Notes: generated by a model from the letters alone, not told the origin. Counted from the first letter of the stretch, positions 31,668 to 44,462 are shown. The stretch is 64,000 bases of DNA from Plantago ovata (GCA_028274465.1 CM051458.1:23265566-23329565); one strand, 5' to 3'. Numbers and translations: made by a program.

Positions 31668-33603
31668 ATGTCAGAACGTACACTGAGAATTCCCTTACTT
31701 GAGGTTTGGAAAGCCAACTGGCTTTTGTGAGTTCCGCCCAAAGAGTGGATGCCGAGTCCCCTTCATGATGTTTGGGAGTCCTACTGGCGTGACCACCCGA
31801 ATGTTTAGTGTCTTTCCTTGCTATATTTCTGATTGTACATGTTTTATATTCAATTGTGTATGTACTAACACGGATCTTTGTATTGCAGATGCCACGACCC
31901 AGGAGGCCACGTTACCTGACCCCGCAGTCCCAGAGGGATGATACCGACGGAGAGGACACCGTGCAGGGCTCCCCTACTGTTTTAGGGACTCCACCTGGGT
32001 CGAGCAGGGGATCGACTCCTCATTCCTCCCTCCACGACCCGTGGGCCCATGTTCCAGACGACGGTTGTCCCTTTCAAAGGCCGGAAGATGGTCTTATGTG
32101 GAATGGTCGCCCTGTCCTTTACCCAAATGGAGAGAAGTAAGTATTAGGCATTAACTGATTTACGAACTTTTAATATATATATACCGAACTAACCTTGTCA
32201 CTATTGACTTACCTGTTCTTCACATGTTGTATGGGGAGCACGCTGCTAAAGTACTTAGTGGGATAATACGGAACAAAATGGTCCCACCGCAAGAGGGTGG
32301 GAGCCAGTGGCATTGCATCCCGGACCAAATTAAGGGAGAGCTCTTCGAGGAGCTGAGGGTGAGTTAATAATCGTACATTAATTACCTAATTGTTTGTGTT
32401 GTGAGTGGTATGTTAGCCACTTTGTGTGAGTGGTATGTTAGCCACTGTACTTGGGTGATATGTTAGTAACCATTGTTTTAGTGAAATTTAAGACAATGTG
32501 AGTGGTATGTTAGCCACTGAACTTGGGTGATATGTTAGTCACCGATATACCTGAATAGATGTTGTTTTCCCTTGTTATATATTTGATACATGTTATATAC
32601 CTGAACGTATGTGTTTCGATGTTTATTTGTAATTGTGTAGAAAGAATTCTTCCTTCCGAAAGCATTGCTGATGGATCTCTGGTGGAGCTTCAACTCTCAC
32701 GGTAGTGCCCTTTACAAGTGCATGGTTCATAACCTGAAGAAACTGTGGATAAAAAAACGTCCACGTACCGGTGATTGGCCCGGAGATGAAATTTGGGAGG
32801 CGTGGAAGGTGTATTGGGCTAACGAGAGAGTCCAGGCACAGGCTGACCAGAACATTGAGAACAGGAAGAAGCAGCCGAATGATGGGACACGTACCCTGGT
32901 GACACACCGTTTGGCTCTGAGTCAATCGCTACCGCACATGTGAGGCAGAAGGTAAATGTATTAACTTTGTGAATTCATCATTATTATACTTATTATTTAC
33001 TTGCATTTCGAACTTTCAAACTAAGTATATGATGCTTTCATGCATGTGTCATTCAGTTGAAGGATAACCAGAGTCTCCTATTCACCTTGTTCTCGAGATC
33101 TCAGAAGGCCAAGAACGGACAGTGGTTGTGTGACGAGGCCACAGCAATTGCGGTAAGTTCAAGAATACATGTGTTTATTAAATACTGATGATTTCATAAC
33201 TAATTAATTAACAACATAACTAACACCTTATACTCTTGATTTATAATTTCAGACGGCCTACGAGGACAGGATTTGTGATCAGGATCTCACTGTTGAGGAA
33301 ATGAATGACATTTTCCTCGAGGTGAATCCTCCAGATGAGAAGGGCCGTCGCTTGGGACTGGGGAGTGCAACAGCCGTCCCTGAATTGGACTCGAGGCCGA
33401 CTCGTCGTTCCCGTGCCAGTACATCTTCATCATCTTCAGCAGCAGCTTCCGCTCGAGAGCAGGCCCTCTTACTTCAGTTGCAGGAGAGGGATGAGGAGGT
33501 GAAGAGGCTAGCTGCGGAGCAGGCTGCGCAGAAGGCACAATATGGTACTATGTTTGTTGAGTTGTATGCGAAGCTGGGGATGGATCCACCTCCCTTTCAA
33601 TGA
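31668..33603 (+). pseudogene. TnpA-like / Transposase_24 gene of CACTA element 1, six exons, disabled
   Basis: Exons match the intact copy in element 2: 31668-31802, 31889-32136, 32226-32358, 32641-32951, 33057-33152 and 33253-33603. Three lesions: a TGA at codon 21 (31,728-31,730) where the other copy has GGA; the acceptor before exon 3 reads CACAT instead of CACAG (32,225); and exon 4 lacks one T (TTT in place of TTTT after CACACCG), shifting the frame. Motifs retained: SNSHGSALYKCMV-type block, GDWPGDEIWEAWKVYW, ENRKKQPNDGTRTLVTHR, a serine run, and a C-terminal coiled coil (LQERDEEVKRLAAEQ). Confidence 0.85.
32404..32543 (+). repeat. Array of five short hairpins with a constant TATGTTAG core (intron 3, CACTA 1)
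   Basis: Five sites share the core TATGTTAG between complementary 5-bp arms. Arms are AGTGG/CCACT at 32,404-32,421, 32,429-32,446 and 32,501-32,518, and GGTGA/TCACC at 32,526-32,543; the same GGTGA with one mismatch (TAACC) is at 32,454-32,471. Both arms change together while the core stays fixed. The array sits in the third intron of the TnpA-like gene. Confidence 0.85.
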
Positions 33604-33859
33604 TACCCCTATCCTTTTCGACTTTATTTACTATTTTCTACATGAATACTGTGTACACTATGATATTATTTTGGATTAGTATTGTGTACGTATGATTATT
33701 ATTATATGTATGGAGGGTTTTGGTACATTTATTATGATTTTTTTGGATTATTTTTTGGTTTATTTGGTCTATAGAATTTCTGTAACATGTTGCTTAATTA
33801 AACAGGTTGCATTTTATTTTGGGTCTCATTATTATATCTACAAAATCAAAAAAAAAAAA

Positions 33860-34215
33860 ATTAGCAACCGATCAGCGACGGATAACTTATCCGTCGCTAA
33901 AGGTCCCGGACTTTTAGCGACGGATAAGTATCATCCGTTGCTAATATTTAGCAACCGATGAGGCTCATCCGTCGCTAAAAGTCAGGTGACTTTTGCAACG
34001 GATAATTCATCGGTTGCTAAAAGTCAACCTCATTTTCCGTCGCTAATCCGTCGCAAATTCGCGATGGAAAAGTCATCGGTCGCTAATTCGCTAGCGACCA
34101 ACGGTTTAGCGACGACGAATTTATCCGTCGCTAAAAACACCGATCGGTCGCTAGCGAATATTAGCGACCGATCGGGTTTCTTTAGCGACGGATTGTTCCG
34201 TCGCTAAAGTCGGTC
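33860..34215. repeat. 3' subterminal repeats of CACTA element 1
   Basis: Multiple copies of GCGACGGAT and ATCCGTCGCTAA in both orientations, with variants GCAACCGAT and ATCGGTCGC. Confidence 0.8.
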
Positions 34216-34741
34216 TCTCTTGTAGTGCTTGTCGTCTATTCTCTAATAAGAATAGATCAATAAGATGAAATACCAAATATAGTATAAAAATAAAAAATTT
34301 GATGCTTATTTTTAATAAGTAAATTAATAGAATACTAATTTTATATTACTAGTTATTAGATTAGGTGCTAAAATCAAGTAAGACCAATTTAGTCAATAAC
34401 TATTTAGACACTAATTTGTAACAAAGTTAACATGTATCACTAATTTGTAAGAAACTATTAGAAACATGACTAATTTATAATTCACCCATAGAAATTTGAT
34501 AACGATTTTCCTGAATAGAAATTTTCTTATCTTTAAAATTCTTTCGAGGCTCGTTTTTTTTTCCTTTTTATTAATTCGATGGATATAGGTATTTATTTTT
34601 AGTGTTGTAACGCGGAGCATTCACGAGTAGTAGCTAGTCAGCTCGATTTGCAGAACAAATAAACTATATCCATTAACGGGAAACATATTATGTTCTTGGT
34701 CACCAAAATTAACATTTTGACACAAGCAAAACTCAACTCAA

Positions 34742-35265
34742 AGCAGGCTTCCAACAAATTGAATCTCAGGGTGGGCGAACAATACGGCAAATGCAGCATG
34801 CCGAAATATCATTGTACTTGCCGAACATTGCTGACACCAATATGGTGGAACACAGGAGAAAGAAAATTTAAAACATCTAAAACATTTGCATATTCGTTAC
34901 AACACCACATGAGACCAGACTAGTAGAATTCTATCAAGACAGGGACATGCTACAATAGAATCCAGTTGCAGACTAACAATAAGAGTAAGTATATAGAGAG
35001 GATGGATTTTCTTATCAAATAGGAAAAGGTGTTTTTTATGCAAAAAACCGAACAATTCAACCGGACACGCGGTTTTCTTACAAAATCAAACCGGACAATT
35101 TTGTATATATACTCCGAAAACACGCTTCACACACAGATCACACATAAACACATTGCTGAAGGTGAAGTGCGTGTTTTGCTTCTTTTCTCTCCCAACCGAT
35201 CAAATCTCGCCGGAATCTTGACTGAATTTCACTGTGCAAAGCTCGTTTCCACCGGATATCAACCA
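34742..35265. other. Segment present in unit B, absent from unit A
   Basis: In unit A, CTCAACTCAA is joined directly to AATAGCTTCTATGG; in unit B 0.52 kb lies between. It has a TATATATACTCC box and a CACA-rich leader just before ATGGACATGAAACAG and a GTAAAA donor-like site, so it looks like a promoter and 5' UTR of an unidentified short gene. It may have been deleted from A or gained in B; no target duplication is visible. Confidence 0.5.
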
Positions 35266-35524
35266 AAATAGCTTCTATGGACATGAAACAGGTAAAAACA
35301 ACGCCAATCTAGTTCTGCATTGCCTAAAATCGAAATCTATTGTGTGTTTTGTGTGTGTTTCTGTCATTTTGATGATTTTCGATTGATTTGCTTCACAATT
35401 GTCTGTTGAAACGTTCATATTCAGGTGTTGAAATACTCGAAACAACAATTTGACAATGGAGAACAAGGAAGCTCGTCTGATCTGGAAATAATCAATACGT
35501 TTCTCTATACTTTTTTTTATTATA

Positions 35525-36135
35525 GTTTCTTATTCCTGTACGTTATGATTTATAGTTTCTGATTCGTGTTTCTGGATGTTATAGTTCTATCACATATTGT
35601 TATGATTTTAACGTATCATGTTATGGTTTTAAGCTAAGTTTTTATCATATTTTACCTCATTATGCATATTAATTTAATCGTACCAAGTATTGTAGTTTTA
35701 AGGCTTGTTGTTCTAGTTTTAGCAAATCGTGTTATAGTTTTAAGAGCAGTAGTAGTAATTTAGTTTACGTATTATGATTTTGATTGTTACAATTTTTAAG
35801 GCCTCAAGGTATGGTTCTAAATTCACATGTTATAGTTTTAAGACCTCACATTAAATTTTTAATATACTATAATCGACATAATTTTTAACGCCACAAGTTA
35901 TGTTTCTAAGAACACTTGTTATGGTTTTAACTACCCCTGTTGTGATTCAGATTTTACAGTTTTATGTAGCATTATTATGATTGTAAGTTATGGTTCTAAA
36001 ACACCTCATTATGGTTCTATATACCCCTGTTGTAGTTCTTAGAACTGGAGTTATAGTTTTATGAGGAATTTATTTTTATTCATGTTGTTACAATTCTAGG
36101 GATTCAAGTTATGGTTCTAGGTTAAAAGTTATTAG
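35525..36135. repeat. TTATGGTTCTAA-type array (unit B)
   Basis: Second copy of the array at 26,925-27,520, almost identical, with a few substitutions and small indels. Confidence 0.65.
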
Positions 36136-37022
36136 TTCATTTTTATTGATTTATTATATGTAATTTTTATTATTTTGTTCTTTTCGAAAACTATTATTTA
36201 TTATTTATATCTCCTTAATTAAATTAAGTTGCATTTTAGTTTTTTGCCTAAAAAGTTGAGTTTGCAAACAATAATTGAACACAATGTGAGTAATTTACCT
36301 ATTAAATAGTAACAAATTCTAAAGCGTGAACAACAAGAAGAATTTCACTCTTAGAATGATTTTAATTTCCCACATTCTAGTCCGAAGCTAAATAGCCCCC
36401 AGAGGCCAGAGTATGGTTCCTGTCCGCCAAGGCTGTGTAATAAGTTTTCTAAGTAAAAATTAATACTGGACTTAATATGGTCCCAGATTGAATTGTCCTT
36501 GCTCAGAACCTTGTGGGACATGCATCCTTTAGAGACCGATTCGTAGCCTTGCTAATTAAAGTAGAATCAGTTTTCGTATAGTAACAAAGACAACAAGGGG
36601 CCACAAATAGCTCAGCAGAATCAATGAATCATATCAACTGCATTTGCATTAATGTAATCAAATGGGAAACCTGGTCATAAACAGTGCGTGAGATAATAGA
36701 AGAAGATATATATATATCTATTGAACTCATCTAGAACACCGCGGCAACATAATTAAGTTGACTAATTTCAAAGCGAGGAGGAGATCGAGCTAGGCCAGAT
36801 TACTATTAATACAAGAAGAACTGATTTGGATAGAGCAAATGGGAAATTATTATTATGTTAATACAAAGAAATACTAATTAATTTCACCATGCAAAGTTGC
36901 AAACAGCATAACGAAAAACAGAAAAGAGTTGAATGAATCATTCCTTCTTAATTAATACACGATATGGAAAGAATACAAAAACAGAGTGTTACAAAGAGAA
37001 TCTGCTGCGTGCAATATATTGA

Positions 37023-37368
37023 TCAGGGTTTAACATATAATAATTTTTCTATTTCTTCATTCCAATTAAAACCTTCTTCTTCAGCAGCAGTAGAATTGTC
37101 GAAGCCGGCATCATGGATGGGAGGTTGTTGCATACCTTCTTGTTGTTGTATACTAGTAATTTCTTGAATAATCTGATCAAGTTGGCCTGAAAGATGAACC
37201 AATTCCCATTCGTCATCGGTAGTCCTGTTCGGACCGACATAATTAGGCTGCTGCTGCTGCGCCTCCTCTTGCCAAACATTATTATACTACTTTGTACTGG
37301 AGGCATCATGCTGCTGCAGGGAGGAACTCCTAGTTCATGTGGTGGCCGTTGGACGTCGATCATGTTTT
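37023..37368 (-). pseudogene. NAC gene copy B, 3' remnant
   Basis: Corresponds to the last third of the NAC gene of unit A, up to the codon region at MIDVQ. It ends where the chromovirus LTR starts, has lost the whole NAC domain, and a 1-bp deletion (ATTATTATAC versus ATTATTAGTAC in A) shifts the frame; one extra CTG codon is also present. Confidence 0.88.
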
Positions 37369-37686
37369 TGTCACGATTTCTCCCTTTACCTATGATGAAA
37401 AGGTAAAAGAAGCTGCAAAATTGTGACTGAAACTAAAAGACATAACTAGAAAATAAAGAAGACATAATAATAACTAAACTAGAACTTCATTCTTAAACTT
37501 CATTTGTCTTACATCTGCCAAATATATAGCTAGATAATTCTAAACAGCTCATTTAGGGGTAAACTAGGAATTTTAGCTTGGACAGAAAGATAAGATCAAA
37601 CAAAATACAATGCATAAGGACTGAAAGCTGGAAATGTACTGTTGTACTATTCTTGCCACTAAAGAGAAACAGCAGCGGTTGATCTT

Positions 37687-40600
37687 TCAAGACGTTAGAG
37701 ATGAATGGTCCATATTAGAACATGTGTCAACCGATTGTTGCTGCGATTTGAATCTATGTTTGCTATGAATGGCTTGGTTGCGAACTGACGACTTGAGTGT
37801 GGCTAGTTCTTCTGTGCAGCTATGGAAGTCTGCATTCCTGACATTTCCCCCGGCTTGAGACGACCCTTGTTCACTAGGGTCGAAATCTGGAAATGTTGCT
37901 TGAATGAACGAATAGTCCTCCCAAGTAGCCTCTTCAAGAGTAGAATTGATCCAGTGGACAAGAACTTGTGGGATTGCTATGTTGTTGCGCGGTACAATGC
38001 GTCGTCCCAAGATTTGGAGAGGGAACACCTTAAAGTTGCCTTCCTTGTCAGTGATTGGTAATGTTGGCGACGGAATATACTTGGAGCTAATTTTCTTTTT
38101 CAACAAGCTCACATGAAAAACTGGGTGAATGGTGCTTTGTGGGGGCAGAAGGAGTCTGTAAGCAACCTTACCAATTCTTTCAGTGATGGCGAAAGGACCA
38201 AAATACTTGGAGCTGAGCTTAAGACATTTCCTGATAGAAACTGATGTCTGTCTGTATGGCTGCAATTTCAGGTATACTTGATCTCCCACTTCGAATTGGC
38301 GCTCAGACCTATTCTTGTCTGCATAATATTTCATCCTTCCCTGTGCTTCAGTGAGATTTCCCTTGAGTAATTGCGTAGCTCTGTTCCTCTCTTCTGTGGC
38401 TTGTTCAACTTCAGGATGATGAGTAAGTAAGTAGGGACCAATAGATAGTTGGGATGGTGCATAACCATATAGAGCTTGAAAGGGCGTGATTTTGATGCCT
38501 GAATGGTAATTGGTGTTGTACCAATGTTCTGCAAGAGCCAGCCACTTGGTTTGCTGTTGGCTCACCATACAACGAAGATAATTCTCAATGCATTGATTTA
38601 CTCGTTCTGTCTGACCGTCGGTTTGTGGGTGGTAAGCCGTAGACATTTGAAGAGATGTTCCTGCTAGCTTGAAGAACTCTTGCCAAAATGTGCTAGTGAA
38701 AATTCTCTCTGTCTGAGATTATACTGATAGGCATGCCATGGAGTTTGTAAATATTGTCCATGAAAACTCTAGCAATAGTACTAGCAGTGAATGGATGAGC
38801 TATGCCAATGAAATGACTGTACTTTGTAAATCGATCAACAACCCAAATATTACCTCTTCTCCTTCAGATTTTGGCAATCCTTCAATGAAATCAATGGATA
38901 CGTGTGACCAAGCTTGGTGAGGAACAGGTAGGGGTTGCAATAAGCCAGGATAAGCAACATTCTCACTCTTGTTCATCTTGCACACATCACACTCTTGCAA
39001 CAAATTTAATGATGGATTTCCTCATGTCAGGCCAATAGAATACTGACTTAGCCCTTTAGTATGTACCAGTGATTCCAGAGTGTCCCCCCAAGGATGATTC
39101 ATGCACATGTTTGAGAATAATTTCATGCAATGCAGAACTATTTCCGATGTAGAGCTTTCCATCATACCTGAGTACATCATTAACAAATGTGTACTTTGGC
39201 CTGGAGTTGGGATCTACCAGTAAAGCTGCGATAATTGCTTGGGCTTGCTCATCATTCTGGTAACTGGCTTTCACGTCCTCAAGCCACTGCGGTTGGACTA
39301 TTGAGATAACATTCACTTGAGCTTCATCATGTCGCATTCTTGATAATGCATCAGCTGCAGAATTTTCAGCTCCTCTCTTATAGTGAATCTCATAGTCAAA
39401 ACCCAATAACTTAGCAATCCACTTTTGTTGTAACGCTGTAGTTATCTTTTGCTCTAACAAATGTTTAAGACTTTGCTGATCAGTCTTAATGATAAAATGG
39501 TGACCTTGCAAGTAATGTCTCCATTTTTGAACGGCCAAGAGCACTGCAAGAAACTCCTTCTCATAAATGGAAAGTGCCTGATTCCTTGGTCCTAATGCCT
39601 TGCTGAGATAAGCAATGGGCCTCTTTTCTTGCATCAGAACGGCTCCTATGCCTACTCCACAGGCATCTGTCTCGACCACAAACTCTTTAGTGAAATCAGG
39701 AAGAGCTAGAATTGGTGATTCAGTCATAGCCACCTTTAATTTCTGAAAAGCTTCTTCAGCTTCTGGATTCCATCCAAAACTGTCCTTCTTAGTGAGGGCA
39801 TGGAGTGGCTTTGCTATAAGACCAAAGTGAGCACAAAATTTCCTGTAATATCCTGCTATTCCCAAAAATCCCCTCAGTTCTTTAACATTCCTTGGTCTAG
39901 GCCAATCCACCATACACTGTATCTTCTCTGGATCAGTTGCAACACCTTCCTTACTTATGATGTGTCCTAAGTACTCCACTTGTGTTTGTCCAAAACAGCA
40001 CTTTGATCTCTTTGCATATAGTTCATGTTTCCTCAACAATTCAAGAGTTATCCTCAAATGTTCCACATGCAACTCCAATGTAGGACTGTAAACAAGTATA
40101 TCATCAAAGAACACAAGAATAAATTTTCTAAGATGTGTTGAGAAAACCTGATTCATTAAGGACTGGAAGGTGGCAGGTGCATTGCTCAATCCGAAAGGCA
40201 TTACCAGAAACTCATAGTGACCTTGGTGAGTTCTGAAACCTGTGTATGGAATGGATTCTTCCTTCATCTTGATTTGGAAGTAGCCAGACCTTAAATCGAT
40301 TTTTGAGAAGATGGAAGCTCCATGTAGCTCATCCAACAGCTCATCAATAACTGGCATGGGATATTCGTGTTTCACTGTAAGGTCATTCAAGTATCTGTAG
40401 TCTACACACAGTCTCCATGAACCATCCTTCTTCTTTACCAGCAGGACAGGAGAGGCAAAAGCACTTGTGCTGTTTCTAATGATGCCAGAGTCCCCCATTT
40501 CTTTAATGATTTTCTCTATTTCCCTCTTAAATGCGTGTGAGTACCTGTAGGGTGCTTGCTTTCTAGGCACGGCATCTGGCCTGAGTGTGATCTGATGTTC

Positions 40601-41122
40601 AATCTCCCTAGATGGAGGTAACTCTTTTGGTTCTTTGAACACATCATTGTATTCATCAAGCAGATCATTTATAGCAGGAGGAACCTTAGAGTCAATAGGT
40701 GTGGCATAAATGGCATACAAATGACCAATGGCACCTATAGGACCACTCTTAAGCAACTTTCTTAAACTCTTTCCAGAAATCAACTTGCATTCTCCTGTTT
40801 CTACTAGAGCACTGAGTGTATACCTTTCTTCTCCCTCAGATATAGTAAGATGCATTTGTTTATAATCAAATTCTAGGGGACTGTATTCTCTCAACCAATC
40901 ACCTCCTAAAATCATTTGACAACCACCTAACTTGAGTAATCTGACAGGGAACTTCAACATATGCCCTTGAATTTTCCAAGCAAAATTATGGCAAATCTGG
41001 GAACTAACAAGCTGTTCTCCATTGGCCACAGAGATAACTAGTGGATTGACAGGTTCTAATATGCATCCTAACTTAAAAGCTGTCTGTTCATCAATAAAAG
41101 TGTGTGTGCTTCCTGTATCCAC
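37687..41122 (-). pseudogene. Chromovirus pol (protease, RT, RNase H, integrase, chromodomain-like)
   Basis: Protease DTGSTHTFID at the start (41,122), RT with LCVDYRYLND, YEFLVMPFGLSNAP and FFDDILVYS, RNase H with ETDACGVGIGAVL and DQQSLKHLL, integrase with VSIDFIEGLPKS and HPQTDGQTERVNQ, and a C-terminal chromodomain-like block (VLVHWINSTLEEATWEDY). Broken in the integrase: a TAA at 39,056-39,058 where the truncated copy has CAA, one extra base near 38,998, and another shift near 38,650-38,850. The stop codon at 37,687 lies 157 bp inside the LTR, so the polypurine tract and LTR edge are also coding, as known for some chromoviruses. Confidence 0.88.
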
Positions 41123-42442
41123 TAGAATAGTAACTCAGTTTTACCATAGTTACGTTACCTCTGAACTTCAGTGTGTTGGGAGCATTTCCAGTGATTGCAT
41201 TTAGTGACACCTGAGCTGTTTCTGCAGTAATGCTCTCTGCTCCATTGGCCTCCTCAGTTCCTGCTCCTTTTAAGAAGTGCAACTCTTCTTCTTCAGACAT
41301 GAGCATATACAGTGTAGTATACTTGCACTTATGTCCTTTAGACCACTTCTCATCACAGTTGAAGCACAACCCACTCATCTTTCTTTGGTCCATCTCTTCC
41401 TTGGTAAGCAGTTTCCTGGGAGGAGCAACAAACTCAGTTGCTTTAGAAACCTTGCTAGGCGCAGCAACAGTATTAGAAGTGTTACTGGAAAAGCTATTCT
41501 TGAAAGAGCTTTTAAAAGTGTTCTTGCTCTTCCTTGTTATCACTTCTAAAGCACTTTCTTGTTGCCTTGCTATCTCATAAGCTTGTAGAAGATTGGTGGG
41601 TGAGAACGAAAGGACTTGGTATCTCAACTCTTCTTTCAATCCACTCAAGAAGCAACCAACAAAAAATGCCTCAGAGTAGTGAGTATCAAACATTTCAAGA
41701 GTAGACTTCATATCTTCGAATTTCTCTAAAAACTCAAACACTGTGCCTTCTTGCACCAGTTGATGTAACTGTAAAACCACGTTTTCCTCTTTTTCTTCAC
41801 CAAATCTTTTCAGAACATTTTGAACTAGCATATCCCAGGGAATGATGCCTCTATTGAAAGCAAAACTCTGAAACCATTTATCAGCTTTTCCTTCAAATAA
41901 AGAGACGCAACATTGGACTTTTGATGTTCAGGTATGTCATTTAATATAGCAAAGTATCTCTGACATTTCATAACCCAGTTTCTGGGATTAGAACCATCAA
42001 ATCTTGGAAAATCCACTCTGGGAAAATGGTGACTGTTAGGATTTGGCATGGTTTGATTGGGGAAAACTTGTGGAAATGGTTGTGGTGGAAAAGGGCCAGG
42101 AGAAGCCATGTTTTGAGGATAAAAGTGGTTGTTTGGTGGAACGAAAACAGGATTTGGAGCTCTGGTATTTGGGGAAAACGGTGGTGGTGCGTTGTGATTC
42201 ATAGGTACCAAGTTTTGGTTGTTGTTTGGTGGTGCAGAGTTGGATGCAGCGTTTGGATGTGGTGGTACTGCAGATGTGGAGGCGGCGTTTGTATTTGGTG
42301 GTGTCTGAATAGGTGGATTCCTATTTATTGAATCCAGATTCTTGATGACTAGATCCATAGAAGCATTAAGCTTGTCAACAGATAATTTCAAGTTGGAGGT
42401 CTCTTGTTGATTCTCATTCGTTTGAGCATTCAAGTGAGCCAA
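41091..42442 (-). pseudogene. Chromovirus gag
   Basis: ATG at 42,442. A proline/asparagine-rich N-terminal half is followed by PRFDGSNPRNWVMKCQRYF, typical of retrotransposon gag. A frameshift near 41,830-41,880 moves the rest into another frame, which has the zinc knuckle CFNCDEKWSKGHKC. The reading then overlaps the start of the protease region. Gag forms the virus-like particle. Confidence 0.8.
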
Positions 42443-43042
42443 CTATTCTGGAAGTTGTCTTTGTTGATCAAACAAGTCTTCTGTTCTAGTGTTTGTCATC
42501 TCTGTTTCTGTGTAATATGGTTCTAGTTCGTCGTAGTCTTCTCCTAACCTGGCTCTGGTAGCCAATTTGTCACGATTTCTCCCTTTACCTATGATGAAAA
42601 GGTAAAAGAAGCTGCAAAATTGTGACTGAAACTAAAAGACATAACTAGAAAATAAAGAAGACATAATAATAACTAAACTAGAACTTCATTCTTAAACTTC
42701 ATCTGTCTTACATCTGCCAAATATATAGCTAGATAATTCTAAACAGCTCATTTAGGGGTAAACTAGGAATTTTAGCTTGGACAGAAAGATAAGATCAAAC
42801 AAAATACAATGCATAAGGACTGAAAGCTGGAAATGTACTGTTGTACTATTCTTGCCACTAAAGAGAAACAACAGCCGTTGATCTTTCAAGACGTTAGAGA
42901 TGAATGGTCCATATTAGAACATGTGTCAACCGACTGTTGCTGCGATTTGAATCTATGTTTGCTATGAATGGCTTGGTTGCGAACTGACGACTTGAGTGTG
43001 GCTAGTTCTTCTGTGCAGCTATGGAAGTCTGCATTCCTGACA

Positions 43043-44461
43043 TTTCCCCCGGCTTGAGACGACCCTTGTTCACTAGGGTCGAAATCTGGAAATGTTGCTT
43101 GAATGAACGAATAGTCCTCCCAAGTAGCCTCTTCAGGAGTAGAATTGATCCAGTGGACAAGAACTTGTGGGATTGCTATGTTGTTGCGCGGTACAATGCG
43201 TCGTCCCAAGATTTGGAGAGGGAACACCTTAAAGTTGCCTTCCTTGTCAGTGATTGGTAATGTTGGCGACGGAATATACTTGGAGCTAATTTTCTTTTTC
43301 AACAAGCTCACATGAAAAACTGGGTGAATGGTGCTTTGTGGGGGCAGAAGGAGTCTGTAAGCAACCTTACCAATTCTTTCAGTGATGGCGAAAGGACCAA
43401 AATACTTGGAGCTGAGCTTAAGACATTTCCTGATAGAAACTGATGTCTGTCTGTATGGCTGCAATTTCAGGTATACTTGATCTCCCACTTCGAATTGGCG
43501 CTCAGACCTATTCTTGTCTGCATAATATTTCATCCTTCCCTGTGCTTCAGTGAGATTTCCCTTGAGTAATTGCGTAGCTCTGTTCCTCTCTTCTGTGGCT
43601 TGTTCAACTTCAGGATGATGAGTAAGTAAGTAGGGACCAATAGATAGTTGGGATGGTGCATAACCATATAGAGCTTGAAAGGGCGTGATTTTGATGCCTG
43701 AATGGTAATTGGTGTTGTACCAATGTTCTGCAAGAGCCAGCCACTTGGTTTGCTGTTGGCTCACCATACAACGAAGATAATTCTCAATGCATTGATTTAC
43801 TCGTTCTGTCTGACCGTCGGTTTGCGGGTGGTAAGCCGTAGACATTTGAAGAGATGTTCCTGCTAGCTTGAAGAACTCTTGCCAAAATGTGCTAGTGAAA
43901 ATTCTCTCTGTCTGAGATTATACTGATAGGCATGCCATGGAGTTTGTAAATGTTGTCCATGAAAACTCTAGCAATAGTACTAGCAGTGAATGGATGAGCT
44001 ATGCCAATGAAATGACTGTACTTTGTAAATCGATCAAAACCACAAAGATTACCTCTTTTCCTTCAGATTTTGGCAATCCTTCAATGAAATCAATGGATAC
44101 GTGTGACCAAGCTTGGTGAGGAACAGGTATGGGTTGCAATAAGCCAGGATAAGCAACATTCTCACTCTTGTTCATCTTGCACACATCACACTCTTGCACA
44201 AATTTAATGATGGATTTCCTCATGTCAGGCCAATAGAATACTGACTTAGCCCTTTGGTATGTACCAGTGATTCCAGAGTGTCCCCCCAAGGATGATTCAT
44301 GCACATGTTTGAGAATAATTTCATGCAATGCAGAACTATTTCCGATGTAGAGCTTTCCATCATACCTGAGTACATCATTAACAAATGTGTACTTTGGCCT
44401 GGAGTTGGGATCTACCGGTAAAGCTGCGATGATTGCTTGGGCTTGCTCATAATTCTGGTAA
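43043..44461 (-). pseudogene. Truncated second chromovirus copy sharing an LTR (integrase part)
   Basis: Near-identical to 37,844 to about 39,260, ending abruptly after CTGGTAA at 44,461. It encodes the zinc-binding and core integrase region and the C-terminal part, and lacks two of the lesions of the complete copy (CAA not TAA; no extra base). Its 3' LTR is the 42,568-43,042 LTR, so the two copies share an LTR in tandem, as produced by unequal LTR recombination. Confidence 0.85.
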
Positions 44462-44462
44462 A

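Larger units (their letters stand above)
30292..34227 (+). mobile_element. CACTA (En/Spm) element 1, non-autonomous, 3.94 kb
   Basis: Termini CACTACAAGAAAAAC and TCTCTCTTGTAGTG, with the 3-bp target duplication CTT (30,289-30,291 and 34,228-34,230) typical of the superfamily. Subterminal arrays of GCGACGGATGA/TCATCCGTCGC in both orientations occupy about 30,310-30,670 and 33,860-34,215. It carries a TnpA-like gene but no tnp2 transposase. It is closely related to the 7.5-kb element at 46.3-53.8 kb and is an internal-deletion derivative of that family. Confidence 0.93.
30255..37368. repeat. Tandem duplication unit B (NAC locus), interrupted
   Basis: Repeats unit A from its first base; after only 37 bp a CACTA element (30,292-34,227) intervenes, then the homology resumes at 34,228. 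It has an extra 0.52 kb at 34,742-35,265 and ends inside the NAC coding region where the chromovirus LTR starts (37,369). The missing far end, NAC upstream sequence, is found at 54,204-54,418. Confidence 0.85.
37369..43042 (-). mobile_element. Ty3/gypsy chromovirus, complete LTR-to-LTR copy (5.67 kb)
   Basis: LTRs 37,369-37,843 and 42,568-43,042, both 475 bp with about four differences, TGTCA..TGACA ends. On the minus strand a tRNA-Met-like primer site (TGGCTACCAGAGCCAGG) follows the 5' LTR and a polypurine CCGGGGGAAA precedes the 3' LTR. Domain order gag, protease, RT, RNase H, integrase, chromodomain-like C terminus defines a chromovirus. The left end is inserted in NAC copy B; the right LTR continues into a truncated second copy, so no target duplication can be tested. 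Very similar LTRs imply a recent event. Confidence 0.9.

Noticed and set aside
42026..42331. Plus-strand Trp/Arg-rich open frame
   Set aside because: Shadow of the proline/asparagine-rich chromovirus gag on the other strand.
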